Positions 24,546 to 32,608 of a DNA stretch of 64,000 nt are shown here, in pieces. Position numbers and translations under genes: made by a program. Within the stretch, counting starts at the first letter, position 1; each line of letters opens with the position of its first letter. The DNA is taken from assembly GCA_024638165.1 (NCBI GenBank), contig JAHEKV010000002.1:151134-215133 (forward strand), read 5' to 3'. Below the pieces are notes generated by a model. The model searched no databases and was not told where the DNA came from. It saw nothing but the letters and a program-made list of their open reading frames with translations. Source of the stretch: Flavobacteriaceae bacterium. GTDB lineage: Bacteria > Bacteroidota > Bacteroidia > Flavobacteriales > Flavobacteriaceae.

Positions 24546-26932
24546 AACGTCTCTTATTATTTTTCTTCATCACCTTTTTACCTAAGGTATTATTCGCTCA
24601 GCTCGTAACCGTTCAAGATTCGAGTTCAAAGGCTGTATTGCCTGGTGTTAGCGTATATAATAAAAGCCATTCTACGTTTACCCAAACCGATCTCAAAGGA
24701 ACCTTCGATTCAGGATTGTTCGATGATAAAGACCTCATCATTTTTAGATTGATGGGTTACGAATTACTCTCAATCAGTAAACGGAATATTCAGTCTGACA
24801 CGATTTATTTAACTCCGAAGGTTGAAGGTTTAAATGAAATCGTTGTCTCTGCATCTAAGTTTAGACAAGACATTAGAAAGCTTCCCGTGAGAGTAAGACG
24901 AATCGATGCGGACGATATTTCGATGATACAGCCACAAACTACCGCAGACTTACTTTCACGAACGGGTTCTGTTTACGTTCAGAAAAGTCAACTAGGAGGA
25001 GGTAGTCCTATGATCAGAGGCTTTGCTACCAACAGGGTATTAATTACTGTAGATGGCATTCGAATGAATAACGCTATTTTCAGAGGCGGGAACATACAGA
25101 ATGTGATTTCTATTGACCCTTATGCGATCGAGTCTTCAGAGCTAATCTTCGGTCCAGGGACCGTTATTTCTGGTAGCGACGCCATTGGCGGTGTGATGAA
25201 TTTTAATACTCGAAGGCTCCCCTTTGCCAAACCAGACAGTCTAATTAATAAGACAGACCTAGCCTTCAGATCTTCTACCGCGACTAAAGAACGAACCTAC
25301 CATGTTGGTCACATGCAAAGTTCAGGTAACTGGACGGGTTACGTTAGTTTTTCTAAGATGAATCTAGGAGACCTAACCATGGGGAGATATGGCCCAGAAT
25401 CGTATTTGAGAGAACAATACGTTCGCTCAAGCCCAGGAGAAGATGTAGTGGTTTTCAGCGACAATCCTGAGCGACAAAGAGGAACTGCATTTTCTTCGAC
25501 TTACTTTACTGCAAAGGCAGAGCAACTCATTTCGAATAATTGGGAACAACGGATGGGGTTGTTTTATAGTACAACTTCAGATTATGGTCGATACGATCGA
25601 TTGTTGCGACCTAAAGGAAATGGTTTTCGTTCGGCAGAATGGTTTTATGGTCCGCAGCGCTGGCTGATGACTTATTGGAATCCGAGGTACGCTGGTGATC
25701 ACTCTGCACATCAATTCTCGGTGGCTTATCAGTCTTTTGAGGAGTCTCGAAATGATCGAGATTTTAACAGTGAAATTCGTAATACCGCGATCGAAAAGGT
25801 TGGGGTACTTAACCTTTCCTACGATAGTCAATATGAAATCTCAGAGCAGTTGATTGCCCGCGGGGGAGGATCTGTTGATCTAAACAAGGTAAACTCAGAG
25901 GCCTATTCGCTTAATCTCATTTCTGACGAGAGAGGAGTTCTTAACTCTCGTTATCCCAATGGCGCGACTTGGAATGCAACCGGTCTTTATTTCTCTACCG
26001 AGTACAAACCGTCTAAACCATTGATTCTTAACCTGGGTGTTCGTTGGAATCAAGTGAGTTCTGAAACCGACTATAGAACGAATCCTCTCACAGAATTTTT
26101 TGGGATCCAAAAACTAAAGAATAGTGCTTTAACTTATGGTTTAGGAGGGGTCTATCGTTTCGATCGATTTACCTCAATGCGTTTCAATCTATCTACTGCA
26201 TTTAGAGCACCTAATATCGATGACCTTGCCAAGGTTTTTGATTCTGAGCCTGGGTCGGTAGCAATTCCTAACCCAGACTTGAAATCAGAATATGCACAGA
26301 CCATTGAATTGGGTATTCGAAAACGTTTTGATCGTTCGTTTATGCTTGATGCGGCGGTTTATTATTCAACCCTTGACGATGCCTTGATTCGACGTAATAC
26401 AACGTTAAATGGGCAAAGTCAGCTCTTGTTTAGAGGTGAGCTTAGTCAGCTTCAGTCGATTCAAAATGCGGCTTCTGCTGAGGTGGCTGGTATCGAATGG
26501 AGCATTTTTGGTTATTTGAGTAGAAAGCTGAGTTACCGAATTTTAGGAACCTACACCAGAGGAGAAGAAATTGACGATACAGGTGCATCTAGCCCATTGC
26601 GTCATGCACCGCCGTTTTTCAGTAATTCTCAATTGCGATATGTGAATGGTTCTTTTCAACTGATCCTAGAATCAGAATACAACGCCGAGGTGTCTGCTGA
26701 AAATCTTCCGATTTCTGAAAGGTCTAAGGCGTATATGTACGCACTTGATTCGAATGGGAAACCCTACAGTCCAAGCTGGCATGCGGTTCATCTAAGATTG
26801 CGTCAACAATGGAAGCGCTGGCAGTGTTCGGTTGCCATAGAAAATATCTTCGATCGTCGTTATCGTCCTTTTGCTTCTGGGATTAGTGCCCCGGGGAGAC
26901 AGTTGGTTGTAGCGTTTCAAACTATCCGTTAG
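24542..26932 (+). CDS. TonB-dependent receptor (heme/hemoglobin-receptor-like)
   Basis: A 796-residue outer-membrane receptor. A signal peptide (MKRLLLFFFITFLPKVLFAQ) is followed by a carboxypeptidase-regulatory-like domain (about 20-90). The plug domain (about 95-215) contains LNEIVVSASKFRQD, MIRGFATNRVLITVDGIRMNNA and IFGPGTVISGSDAIGGVMNF. The 22-strand barrel ends with RQLVVAFQTIR. The plug looks most like heme or metal-type receptors, but the substrate is not certain. The ATG overlaps the recO stop (ATGA), an odd coupling of a repair gene with an envelope receptor. Confidence 0.93.
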   Translation: MKRLLLFFFITFLPKVLFAQLVTVQDSSSKAVLPGVSVYNKSHSTFTQTDLKGTFDSGLFDDKDLIIFRLMGYELLSISKRNIQSDTIYLTPKVEGLNEIVVSASKFRQDIRKLPVRVRRIDADDISMIQPQTTADLLSRTGSVYVQKSQLGGGSPMIRGFATNRVLITVDGIRMNNAIFRGGNIQNVISIDPYAIESSELIFGPGTVISGSDAIGGVMNFNTRRLPFAKPDSLINKTDLAFRSSTATKERTYHVGHMQSSGNWTGYVSFSKMNLGDLTMGRYGPESYLREQYVRSSPGEDVVVFSDNPERQRGTAFSSTYFTAKAEQLISNNWEQRMGLFYSTTSDYGRYDRLLRPKGNGFRSAEWFYGPQRWLMTYWNPRYAGDHSAHQFSVAYQSFEESRNDRDFNSEIRNTAIEKVGVLNLSYDSQYEISEQLIARGGGSVDLNKVNSEAYSLNLISDERGVLNSRYPNGATWNATGLYFSTEYKPSKPLILNLGVRWNQVSSETDYRTNPLTEFFGIQKLKNSALTYGLGGVYRFDRFTSMRFNLSTAFRAPNIDDLAKVFDSEPGSVAIPNPDLKSEYAQTIELGIRKRFDRSFMLDAAVYYSTLDDALIRRNTTLNGQSQLLFRGELSQLQSIQNAASAEVAGIEWSIFGYLSRKLSYRILGTYTRGEEIDDTGASSPLRHAPPFFSNSQLRYVNGSFQLILESEYNAEVSAENLPISERSKAYMYALDSNGKPYSPSWHAVHLRLRQQWKRWQCSVAIENIFDRRYRPFASGISAPGRQLVVAFQTIR

Positions 26933-26959
26933 AGGTTACCAATTTGTGACTCAATTCCT

Positions 26960-26967
26960 TACTTTTG
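26960..26967 (+). promoter_or_regulatory. Putative -7 promoter box for the ileS operon
   Basis: TACTTTTG followed by C matches TAnnTTTG, 25 nt upstream of the GTG start of ileS. Confidence 0.5.
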
Positions 26968-26992
26968 CTTTCTTTAAAAAGAAGCGGCCAAG

Positions 26993-29900
26993 GTGAGTAG
27001 TAAATTTAACGAATACAAGCAGTTAGACCTTAGTAAAATAGGAGAAGAAGTTCTTTCGTATTGGAAGTCAGAGGCTATTTTTGAGAAGAGCATTTCTGAA
27101 CGAGAAGGAGCAAAAAGCTATGTCTTTTTTGAAGGGCCTCCCTCGGCCAATGGGATGCCTGGTATTCACCATGTAATGGCTCGTACCATTAAGGATATCT
27201 ATCCTCGATATAAAACGATGAAGGGCTTCCAAGTCAAGCGCAAGGCAGGATGGGACACCCACGGTCTACCCGTCGAATTAGGAGTTGAGAAAGAGTTAGG
27301 TATCACTAAGGAGGCTATCGGTAAAACGATAAGTATCGCTGATTATAACGAGGCATGTAAGCGCGCGGTAATGAAGTATACCGACGTATGGAATTCGCTT
27401 ACGGAGCAGATCGGATACTGGGTAGATATGCAAGATCCATACATCACTTACTCTCCCAAATACATGGAATCTGTATGGTGGTTACTCAAACAGATTTATG
27501 ATAAAGGCCTACTTTACAAAGGTTATACGATTCAACCTTATTCGCCGAAGGCAGGAACAGGCTTAAGTTCCCATGAACTCAATCAACCTGGTACTTACCA
27601 GGATGTGACTGATACGACAATTACTGCTCAGTTTAAGGCCATTAAAGAAACCTTGCCAGAAAATATTGTGTCGCTTTCAAAGGAGACGGTTTATTTCTTG
27701 GCATGGACCACTACCCCTTGGACATTACCTTCAAACACTGCTCTTACTGTTGGGCCAAAGATTAGTTATTCGCTGATCAGAACGTTCAATCAATATACGT
27801 TTGAACCTGTAGAAGTAGTCATTGCCGATGCGCTTATTGAAAAGCAGTTCGGAAAAAAATACGAGCGAGTCAACGAAGAAAGTGAACTATCAGCCTATGA
27901 TTCTGGAGCCAAGAAAATACCTTATTTGGTACTTGGAAACTGCACGGGTAAAGACCTAGAAAATACCCGTTATGAGCAACTTCTTGACTATGTACTACCT
28001 TACGATGCTCCGGAAAACGCTTTCAGAGTGATCCTCGGGGATTTCGTAACCACTGAGGATGGTACGGGTATTGTTCATACCGCACCTACTTTTGGTGCCG
28101 ATGATGCCAATGCGGCACGTGCAGCGAACCCACCAGTTCCCGCGATGCTGGTTCAAGATGAAAATGGAAATTTAGTTCCACTAGTTGATCTTGAGGGTAA
28201 ATTTAGACCAGAGGTTGGGCCTTACGCGGGAAAATATGTGAAGAATGCCTATTACGATGTCGAGCCTGAGAAGTCGGTGGATGTCGAAATTGCTATTCAA
28301 CTGAAAACCGAGAATAAGGCTTTCAAAGTAGAGAAATACGTTCACTCTTATCCGAACTGTTGGAGAACCGATAAGCCGATCTTATACTATCCGCTTGATT
28401 CCTGGTTTATCAAAGCAACGGCGGTGAAGGATCGAATGTACGATCTGAACCAAGAAATTAACTGGAAACCAAAAGCGACGGGTACAGGACGTTTCGGAAA
28501 TTGGCTAGCTAATGCCAATGATTGGAACTTGTCTCGATCTCGCTACTGGGGAATTCCTCTTCCGATTTGGAGAACTGAAGATGGCTCAGAGGAGCGAATA
28601 ATAGGTTCTGTAGCTGAGTTGAAAGAGGCGATTGCCGAATCAGTGAGTGCAGGACTCATGAAAGAAAACCCGTTTGCCTCGTTTGATCCGACAGATATGA
28701 GCGAATCTAATTACGCTCAGATTGACCTGCACAAACACGTGGTTGATACCATCGTACTTCGTTCATCGAGTGGTGCTCCTATGCATCGGGAGTCTGATCT
28801 CATTGACGTTTGGTTTGATAGTGGTTCGATGCCTTATGCTCAGTGGCACTATCCGTTTGAGAATAAGGAATTAGTGGATAATGAGGTGGCTTATCCTGCA
28901 GACTTCATTGCTGAAGGAGTGGATCAGACTAGAGGATGGTTCTATACCCTACACGCTATTTCAACCCTAGTGTTCGATAAAATTGCCTACAAAAACGTGG
29001 TTTCGAACGGATTAGTACTCGATAAGAACGGGAAAAAAATGTCGAAGCGTTTAGGAAATGCCATCGATCCTTTTGAAACGATAAAAGAGTACGGGCCAGA
29101 TGCAACGCGTTGGTACATGATCAACAATGCCAACCCTTGGGATAACCTCAAGTTCGATCTTGAAGGAGTCGCTGAGGTTAAGCGTAAATTTTTCGGAACC
29201 CTATACAACACCTATTCTTTCTTTGCACTTTATGCGAACATTGATGGTTTTACGGGTCAAGAGGAACAAATTCCTGTTTCAGATCGTCCCGAACTTGATC
29301 GTTGGATTCTTTCTGAATTAAATACCTTAATCAAGGAAGTAGACGAGTGTTTTGAACAGTATGATGCGACCCGTGCTACCCGACTCATTTCTGATTTTGT
29401 CCAAGAGAATCTGAGCAACTGGTATGTTCGTCTAGGTCGCCGCCGTTTCTGGAAGGGCTCCTTTGGAGAAGACAAATTAGCGGCTTACCAAACGCTTTCA
29501 CTGGTATTAAAAATAACAGCCCAGCTTATTGCTCCGGTTGCTCCCTTCTTTGCAGAAAGGCTTTACCGCGACCTAAATGGAGCTGAAAGCGTGCATCTTT
29601 CTCTTTTCCCAACCGCTGATACAGCCCTTATCGATAAACCCTTAGAGGAAAAAATGCAACTCGCACAAAAGGTGAGTTCGCTAGTTCTATCGATTCGCCA
29701 AAAGGAGAAAATTAAGGTTCGTCAACCGCTTCAAAGAGTGATGATCCCAGTAAGCAAGGCCGTTTCTAAGGAGGCGCTTCTAGCGGTTTCTGAATTGATT
29801 CGATCAGAGGTTAACGTGAAAGAAGTAAGCCTTCTTGAGGACGCCTCAGACATACTAGTCAAAGAAATCAAGCCAAACTTTAAAACTTTAGGGCCAAAGT

Positions 29901-30379
29901 ATGGGCCAAAGATGAAACAAGTTGCATTCTCGATTACTTCTTTAAATCAAGAGCAAATTCAACAATTTGAACAAGAAGAGGCCTTTTCGATTTCACTTGA
30001 CGATTCTACTATTGAACTGTCATTAGAGGATGTCTTTATTACCAATAAAGACATTGAAGGATGGCTCGTTGCTTCGCACGGTGCATTAACGGTAGCTCTC
30101 GATATCACGCTGAATGAAACCTTAATCAACGAAGGTATTGCTCGAGAACTAGTTAATCGAATTCAAAATTTGAGAAAGGATTCTGGACTTGAGGTAACAG
30201 ATAAAATTTTACTTTATATTGGGGCCACAGATAAAGTCAATCGGGCGGTTTCTTCAAATCGCGACTACTTGATGCAAGAGACGCTATGTGAGCAACTTGA
30301 ATTGGTAGAAGGACTAGAAAAAGGAATAGCTGTTAACTTTGACGATATCGAAACGCAACTATATCTAGAGAAAAAATAG
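26993..30379 (+). CDS. ileS: Isoleucyl-tRNA synthetase
   Basis: A 1128-residue class I synthetase that charges tRNA-Ile. The HIGH-equivalent is in GPPSANGMPGIHHV (near residue 55-60), followed by GWDTHGLPVE. The editing domain carries the WTTTPWTLPSNTAL block. KNGKKMSKRLGNA is the KMSKS loop, and the C-terminal anticodon-binding domain follows. The long form is usual for Bacteroidota. The GTG start at 26993 is chosen since no ATG precedes the conserved N terminus. It heads an operon with a DksA-like gene, a secreted protein and lspA. Confidence 0.97.
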   Translation: MSSKFNEYKQLDLSKIGEEVLSYWKSEAIFEKSISEREGAKSYVFFEGPPSANGMPGIHHVMARTIKDIYPRYKTMKGFQVKRKAGWDTHGLPVELGVEKELGITKEAIGKTISIADYNEACKRAVMKYTDVWNSLTEQIGYWVDMQDPYITYSPKYMESVWWLLKQIYDKGLLYKGYTIQPYSPKAGTGLSSHELNQPGTYQDVTDTTITAQFKAIKETLPENIVSLSKETVYFLAWTTTPWTLPSNTALTVGPKISYSLIRTFNQYTFEPVEVVIADALIEKQFGKKYERVNEESELSAYDSGAKKIPYLVLGNCTGKDLENTRYEQLLDYVLPYDAPENAFRVILGDFVTTEDGTGIVHTAPTFGADDANAARAANPPVPAMLVQDENGNLVPLVDLEGKFRPEVGPYAGKYVKNAYYDVEPEKSVDVEIAIQLKTENKAFKVEKYVHSYPNCWRTDKPILYYPLDSWFIKATAVKDRMYDLNQEINWKPKATGTGRFGNWLANANDWNLSRSRYWGIPLPIWRTEDGSEERIIGSVAELKEAIAESVSAGLMKENPFASFDPTDMSESNYAQIDLHKHVVDTIVLRSSSGAPMHRESDLIDVWFDSGSMPYAQWHYPFENKELVDNEVAYPADFIAEGVDQTRGWFYTLHAISTLVFDKIAYKNVVSNGLVLDKNGKKMSKRLGNAIDPFETIKEYGPDATRWYMINNANPWDNLKFDLEGVAEVKRKFFGTLYNTYSFFALYANIDGFTGQEEQIPVSDRPELDRWILSELNTLIKEVDECFEQYDATRATRLISDFVQENLSNWYVRLGRRRFWKGSFGEDKLAAYQTLSLVLKITAQLIAPVAPFFAERLYRDLNGAESVHLSLFPTADTALIDKPLEEKMQLAQKVSSLVLSIRQKEKIKVRQPLQRVMIPVSKAVSKEALLAVSELIRSEVNVKEVSLLEDASDILVKEIKPNFKTLGPKYGPKMKQVAFSITSLNQEQIQQFEQEEAFSISLDDSTIELSLEDVFITNKDIEGWLVASHGALTVALDITLNETLINEGIARELVNRIQNLRKDSGLEVTDKILLYIGATDKVNRAVSSNRDYLMQETLCEQLELVEGLEKGIAVNFDDIETQLYLEKK

Positions 30380-30385
30380 AATCTT

Positions 30386-30763
30386 ATGTCAGAAGTAGTA
30401 AGATATTCAGATGCAGACCTTAAAGAGTTCAAAGCACTGATTGAAGAAAAGATTGTAAAGGCCAAAGAAGATCTTGACCTGATTAAAAGTGCCTACATGA
30501 ATGACCTGAATAACGGTACTGACGATACCTCACCAACATTTAAGGCATTTGAAGAAGGTTCAGAAACTATGAGTAAAGAGGCCAACACTCAACTCGCTTT
30601 GCGTCAAGAAAAATTTATCCGAGACCTGAAGAATGCACTGGTAAGAATTGAAAACAAGTCTTACGGAGTGTGTAGAGTAACAGGAAAACTAATTGCCAAA
30701 GAGCGACTGAAGCTTGTTCCGCATGCAACCTTGAGCATTGAAGCCAAGAAGATGCAGCGCTAG
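30386..30763 (+). CDS. TraR/DksA-family protein with a reduced zinc finger
   Basis: A 125-residue protein of the DksA/TraR family, which modulates RNA polymerase through its secondary channel. An N-terminal coiled coil (about 8-90) precedes the C-terminal YGVCRVTGKLIAKERLKLVPHATLSIEA. Only one of the four classical zinc-finger cysteines remains, so zinc binding is probably lost; this form appears common in Bacteroidota. It lies 6 bp after ileS. The stop and the next GTG start share bases (TAGTG). Confidence 0.9.
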   Translation: MSEVVRYSDADLKEFKALIEEKIVKAKEDLDLIKSAYMNDLNNGTDDTSPTFKAFEEGSETMSKEANTQLALRQEKFIRDLKNALVRIENKSYGVCRVTGKLIAKERLKLVPHATLSIEAKKMQR

Positions 30764-31380
30764 TGAAAACTAAGGCACTTCTACTGCTTGTCTTGGTGCA
30801 AGGCTCAATTCTAGCCCAATCTAAATGGGAAAAAAAGATTGATGCCCCTGAGGTCCATTCGCTTTCTATTGAACTGGGCTTTATTCAAAACTTAATGGTC
30901 TCGACGGGCAATTCTGATCAGTATGTGATTAAGACTACGAGCGAAGGAGAATACAGAGATCAAGTGATGCTAGTATCTAAAGAGGTCGATCATTGGCTTG
31001 AAATTTATCCGCAATGGGCGCCTTCGTTTATCGCTCCCAATGATAAGCTCAGTGCACATAAGGTTCGTGCTTTAAATCTTGAACTTATTGTACCTAAAGG
31101 AAAGACTCTCGAAATTCGCGGGGAGCAAGCAGTGGTATCTGTATTAGGAGAGTACAAAGAAGTTGTTTTACGTTTGGGATCGGGCCGTGTGAATCTAGAA
31201 TACTCCTCTGAAGAAAGTGATATAAGAACCGATTCTGCGGATGTTTTCCTAAGGGTTCCTCATGGAGATATTCAAGCCTCGAGCGCTGAAGGAAAAGTGA
31301 TAGGAAGTATTCCTCTAAATACAAGATTTCATTATAAGTTAGCTTCAGAAAAGGGGTCAATCTATTTAAATAAAGCCTAA
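30763..31380 (+). CDS. Secreted protein, possibly adhesin-like DUF4097 type
   Basis: A 205-residue exported protein starting at GTG 30763, fused into the stop of the DksA-like gene (TAGTG). Signal peptide about 1-19 (LLLLVLVQGSILAQ). The mature part is beta-rich with repeated short strands (LEIRGEQAVVSVLGEYKEVVLRLGSGRVNLEY, SDIRTDSADVFLRVPHGDIQASS). This resembles the beta-helical DUF4097 adhesin-like proteins, at low certainty. It lies between the DksA-like gene and lspA in the same operon, and its last codon overlaps the lspA ATG. Confidence 0.75.
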   Translation: MKTKALLLLVLVQGSILAQSKWEKKIDAPEVHSLSIELGFIQNLMVSTGNSDQYVIKTTSEGEYRDQVMLVSKEVDHWLEIYPQWAPSFIAPNDKLSAHKVRALNLELIVPKGKTLEIRGEQAVVSVLGEYKEVVLRLGSGRVNLEYSSEESDIRTDSADVFLRVPHGDIQASSAEGKVIGSIPLNTRFHYKLASEKGSIYLNKA

Positions 31381-32003
31381 TGAATTTAAAGAAAACCATT
31401 CTTCTTGCTGTTGTGATACTCGTACTTGATCAGTGGTCTAAGATTTTTATAAAAACTCATTTCACTTATCAGGAAGAGATTCAGGTATTCAGTTGGTTTA
31501 AGATTTTCTTTATTGAAAATAGAGGCGCCGCTTGGGGTACTCAGTTGAGTGATTTTCTTCCTATCGGTGAACGCAGCGCCAAATTTGGATTGACTTTATT
31601 TCGGCTTTTTGCTATCGTAGGGATAGCTATTTGGGGTTATCGTTCAGCTCTTAAAAAAGCACCTTCCTTATTACTTATCGCAATTGCTTTGATATTCTCT
31701 GGAGCTTTGGGGAATATTATTGATTCGGTGTTTTACGGAAAGCTATTTACGGTGAGTACCCCTTATTCTGTGGCGACCTTCGCCTGGGATTCTTCTATCG
31801 GAGGTTATGACAACTTCTTCTATGGGCGTGTAGTAGACATGCTTTATTTCCCCCTAATTGACACAACTTGGCCAGACTGGGTTCCCTTTTTAGGCTCAAA
31901 ACCTTTGCGGTTTTTTCAGCCCGTTTTTAATATAGCCGACAGTGCAATTAGCGTAGGAGTTTTTATCCTACTTGCTTTTAACAAAAGAGTCTTTCCTAAT
32001 TAA
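31380..32003 (+). CDS. lspA: Lipoprotein signal peptidase (signal peptidase II)
   Basis: Inner-membrane aspartyl protease that removes signal peptides from lipid-modified prolipoproteins. The 207 aa include four hydrophobic helices and the conserved ENRGAAWG segment. The catalytic aspartates lie in GALGNIIDSVFYG and FNIADSAISVGV. Compared with the roughly 160-aa E. coli enzyme it has an extra periplasmic stretch between the catalytic segments (GGYDNFFYGRVVDMLYFPLID), as in other Bacteroidota. Several lipoproteins in this window are expected substrates. Its 3' end overlaps the convergent folate cyclo-ligase by 8 bp. Confidence 0.95.
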   Translation: MNLKKTILLAVVILVLDQWSKIFIKTHFTYQEEIQVFSWFKIFFIENRGAAWGTQLSDFLPIGERSAKFGLTLFRLFAIVGIAIWGYRSALKKAPSLLLIAIALIFSGALGNIIDSVFYGKLFTVSTPYSVATFAWDSSIGGYDNFFYGRVVDMLYFPLIDTTWPDWVPFLGSKPLRFFQPVFNIADSAISVGVFILLAFNKRVFPN

Positions 32004-32562
32004 ACCGAAAATCTGTAGTTGGTGTAATTAGCCAATGAAGCGGATGGTCGTGAGGTTCTAAATCATCGATAGTTTCAACCGGTTCTAACAGGCTTAACCC
32101 AACAGTGATTACATCAGGCCTACAAACTGCTAAGAACCGGTCATAATACCCTTTGCCGTATCCGACACGCCCTCCATTTAGATCGCCAACTAGTAGAGGA
32201 ACAAACACTACATCGATTTGATTTTCCTTAATAGTTAGGCCGCCGGTGGGTTCTAATATTCCCCAATGATTCTCTACAAGTTTGGTTTGATCTTCAAGAA
32301 GGTAATGGGATAGGCTTCTATCTGAATGTGCTTTAGGTAAGACGATTCGTTTGTCCTTTCCTTGTAAAATGCTCAATAAACCTTCGGTATTGACCTCGTT
32401 CTGCTTCACGATAGGGAGAAAAACATGATAAGTGGTTTTTTCCCAAATAGGGAGATTTAAGAGACGATTGATGATTTTAAGGCTCAATACCTCCACTTCG
32501 TCTTTAGAGTAAGACTTTCGTCTTTCTTTGGCCCACTTTCTTAAATCATCCTTGACGCTCAT
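31996..32562 (-). CDS. 5-formyltetrahydrofolate cyclo-ligase
   Basis: Converts 5-formyltetrahydrofolate to 5,10-methenyltetrahydrofolate with ATP, returning folate to one-carbon metabolism. The 188 aa match the family. The signature GRVGYGKGYYDRFL is present, together with the N-terminal KDDLRKWAKERRKSYS and VFVPLLVGDL. It is divergent from uvrC; a TAGTTTTA box lies exactly 4 nt before its ATG. Confidence 0.95.
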   Translation of the reverse strand: MSVKDDLRKWAKERRKSYSKDEVEVLSLKIINRLLNLPIWEKTTYHVFLPIVKQNEVNTEGLLSILQGKDKRIVLPKAHSDRSLSHYLLEDQTKLVENHWGILEPTGGLTIKENQIDVVFVPLLVGDLNGGRVGYGKGYYDRFLAVCRPDVITVGLSLLEPVETIDDLEPHDHPLHWLITPTTDFRFN

Positions 32563-32566
32563 AAGG

Positions 32567-32574
32567 TAAAACTA
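32567..32574 (-). promoter_or_regulatory. Putative variant -7 box, leaderless start of the folate cyclo-ligase gene
   Basis: The minus strand reads TAGTTTTA (one mismatch to TAnnTTTG) and ends 4 nt before the ATG at 32562. Confidence 0.4.
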
Positions 32575-32596
32575 TCTAAAAAATCAAATCAATCGC

Positions 32597-32604
32597 TACT
32601 TTTA
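32597..32604 (+). promoter_or_regulatory. Putative variant -7 box, leaderless start of uvrC
   Basis: TACTTTTA (one mismatch to TAnnTTTG) ends 4 nt before the uvrC ATG at 32609, mirroring the divergent partner. Confidence 0.4.
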
Positions 32605-32608
32605 CTTA

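Noticed and set aside
30386-30763. DksA-like protein as a damaged pseudogene because of missing cysteines
   Set aside because: The frame is intact, the length is normal and the rest of the motif is well kept; loss of the cysteines seems to be a lineage trait.
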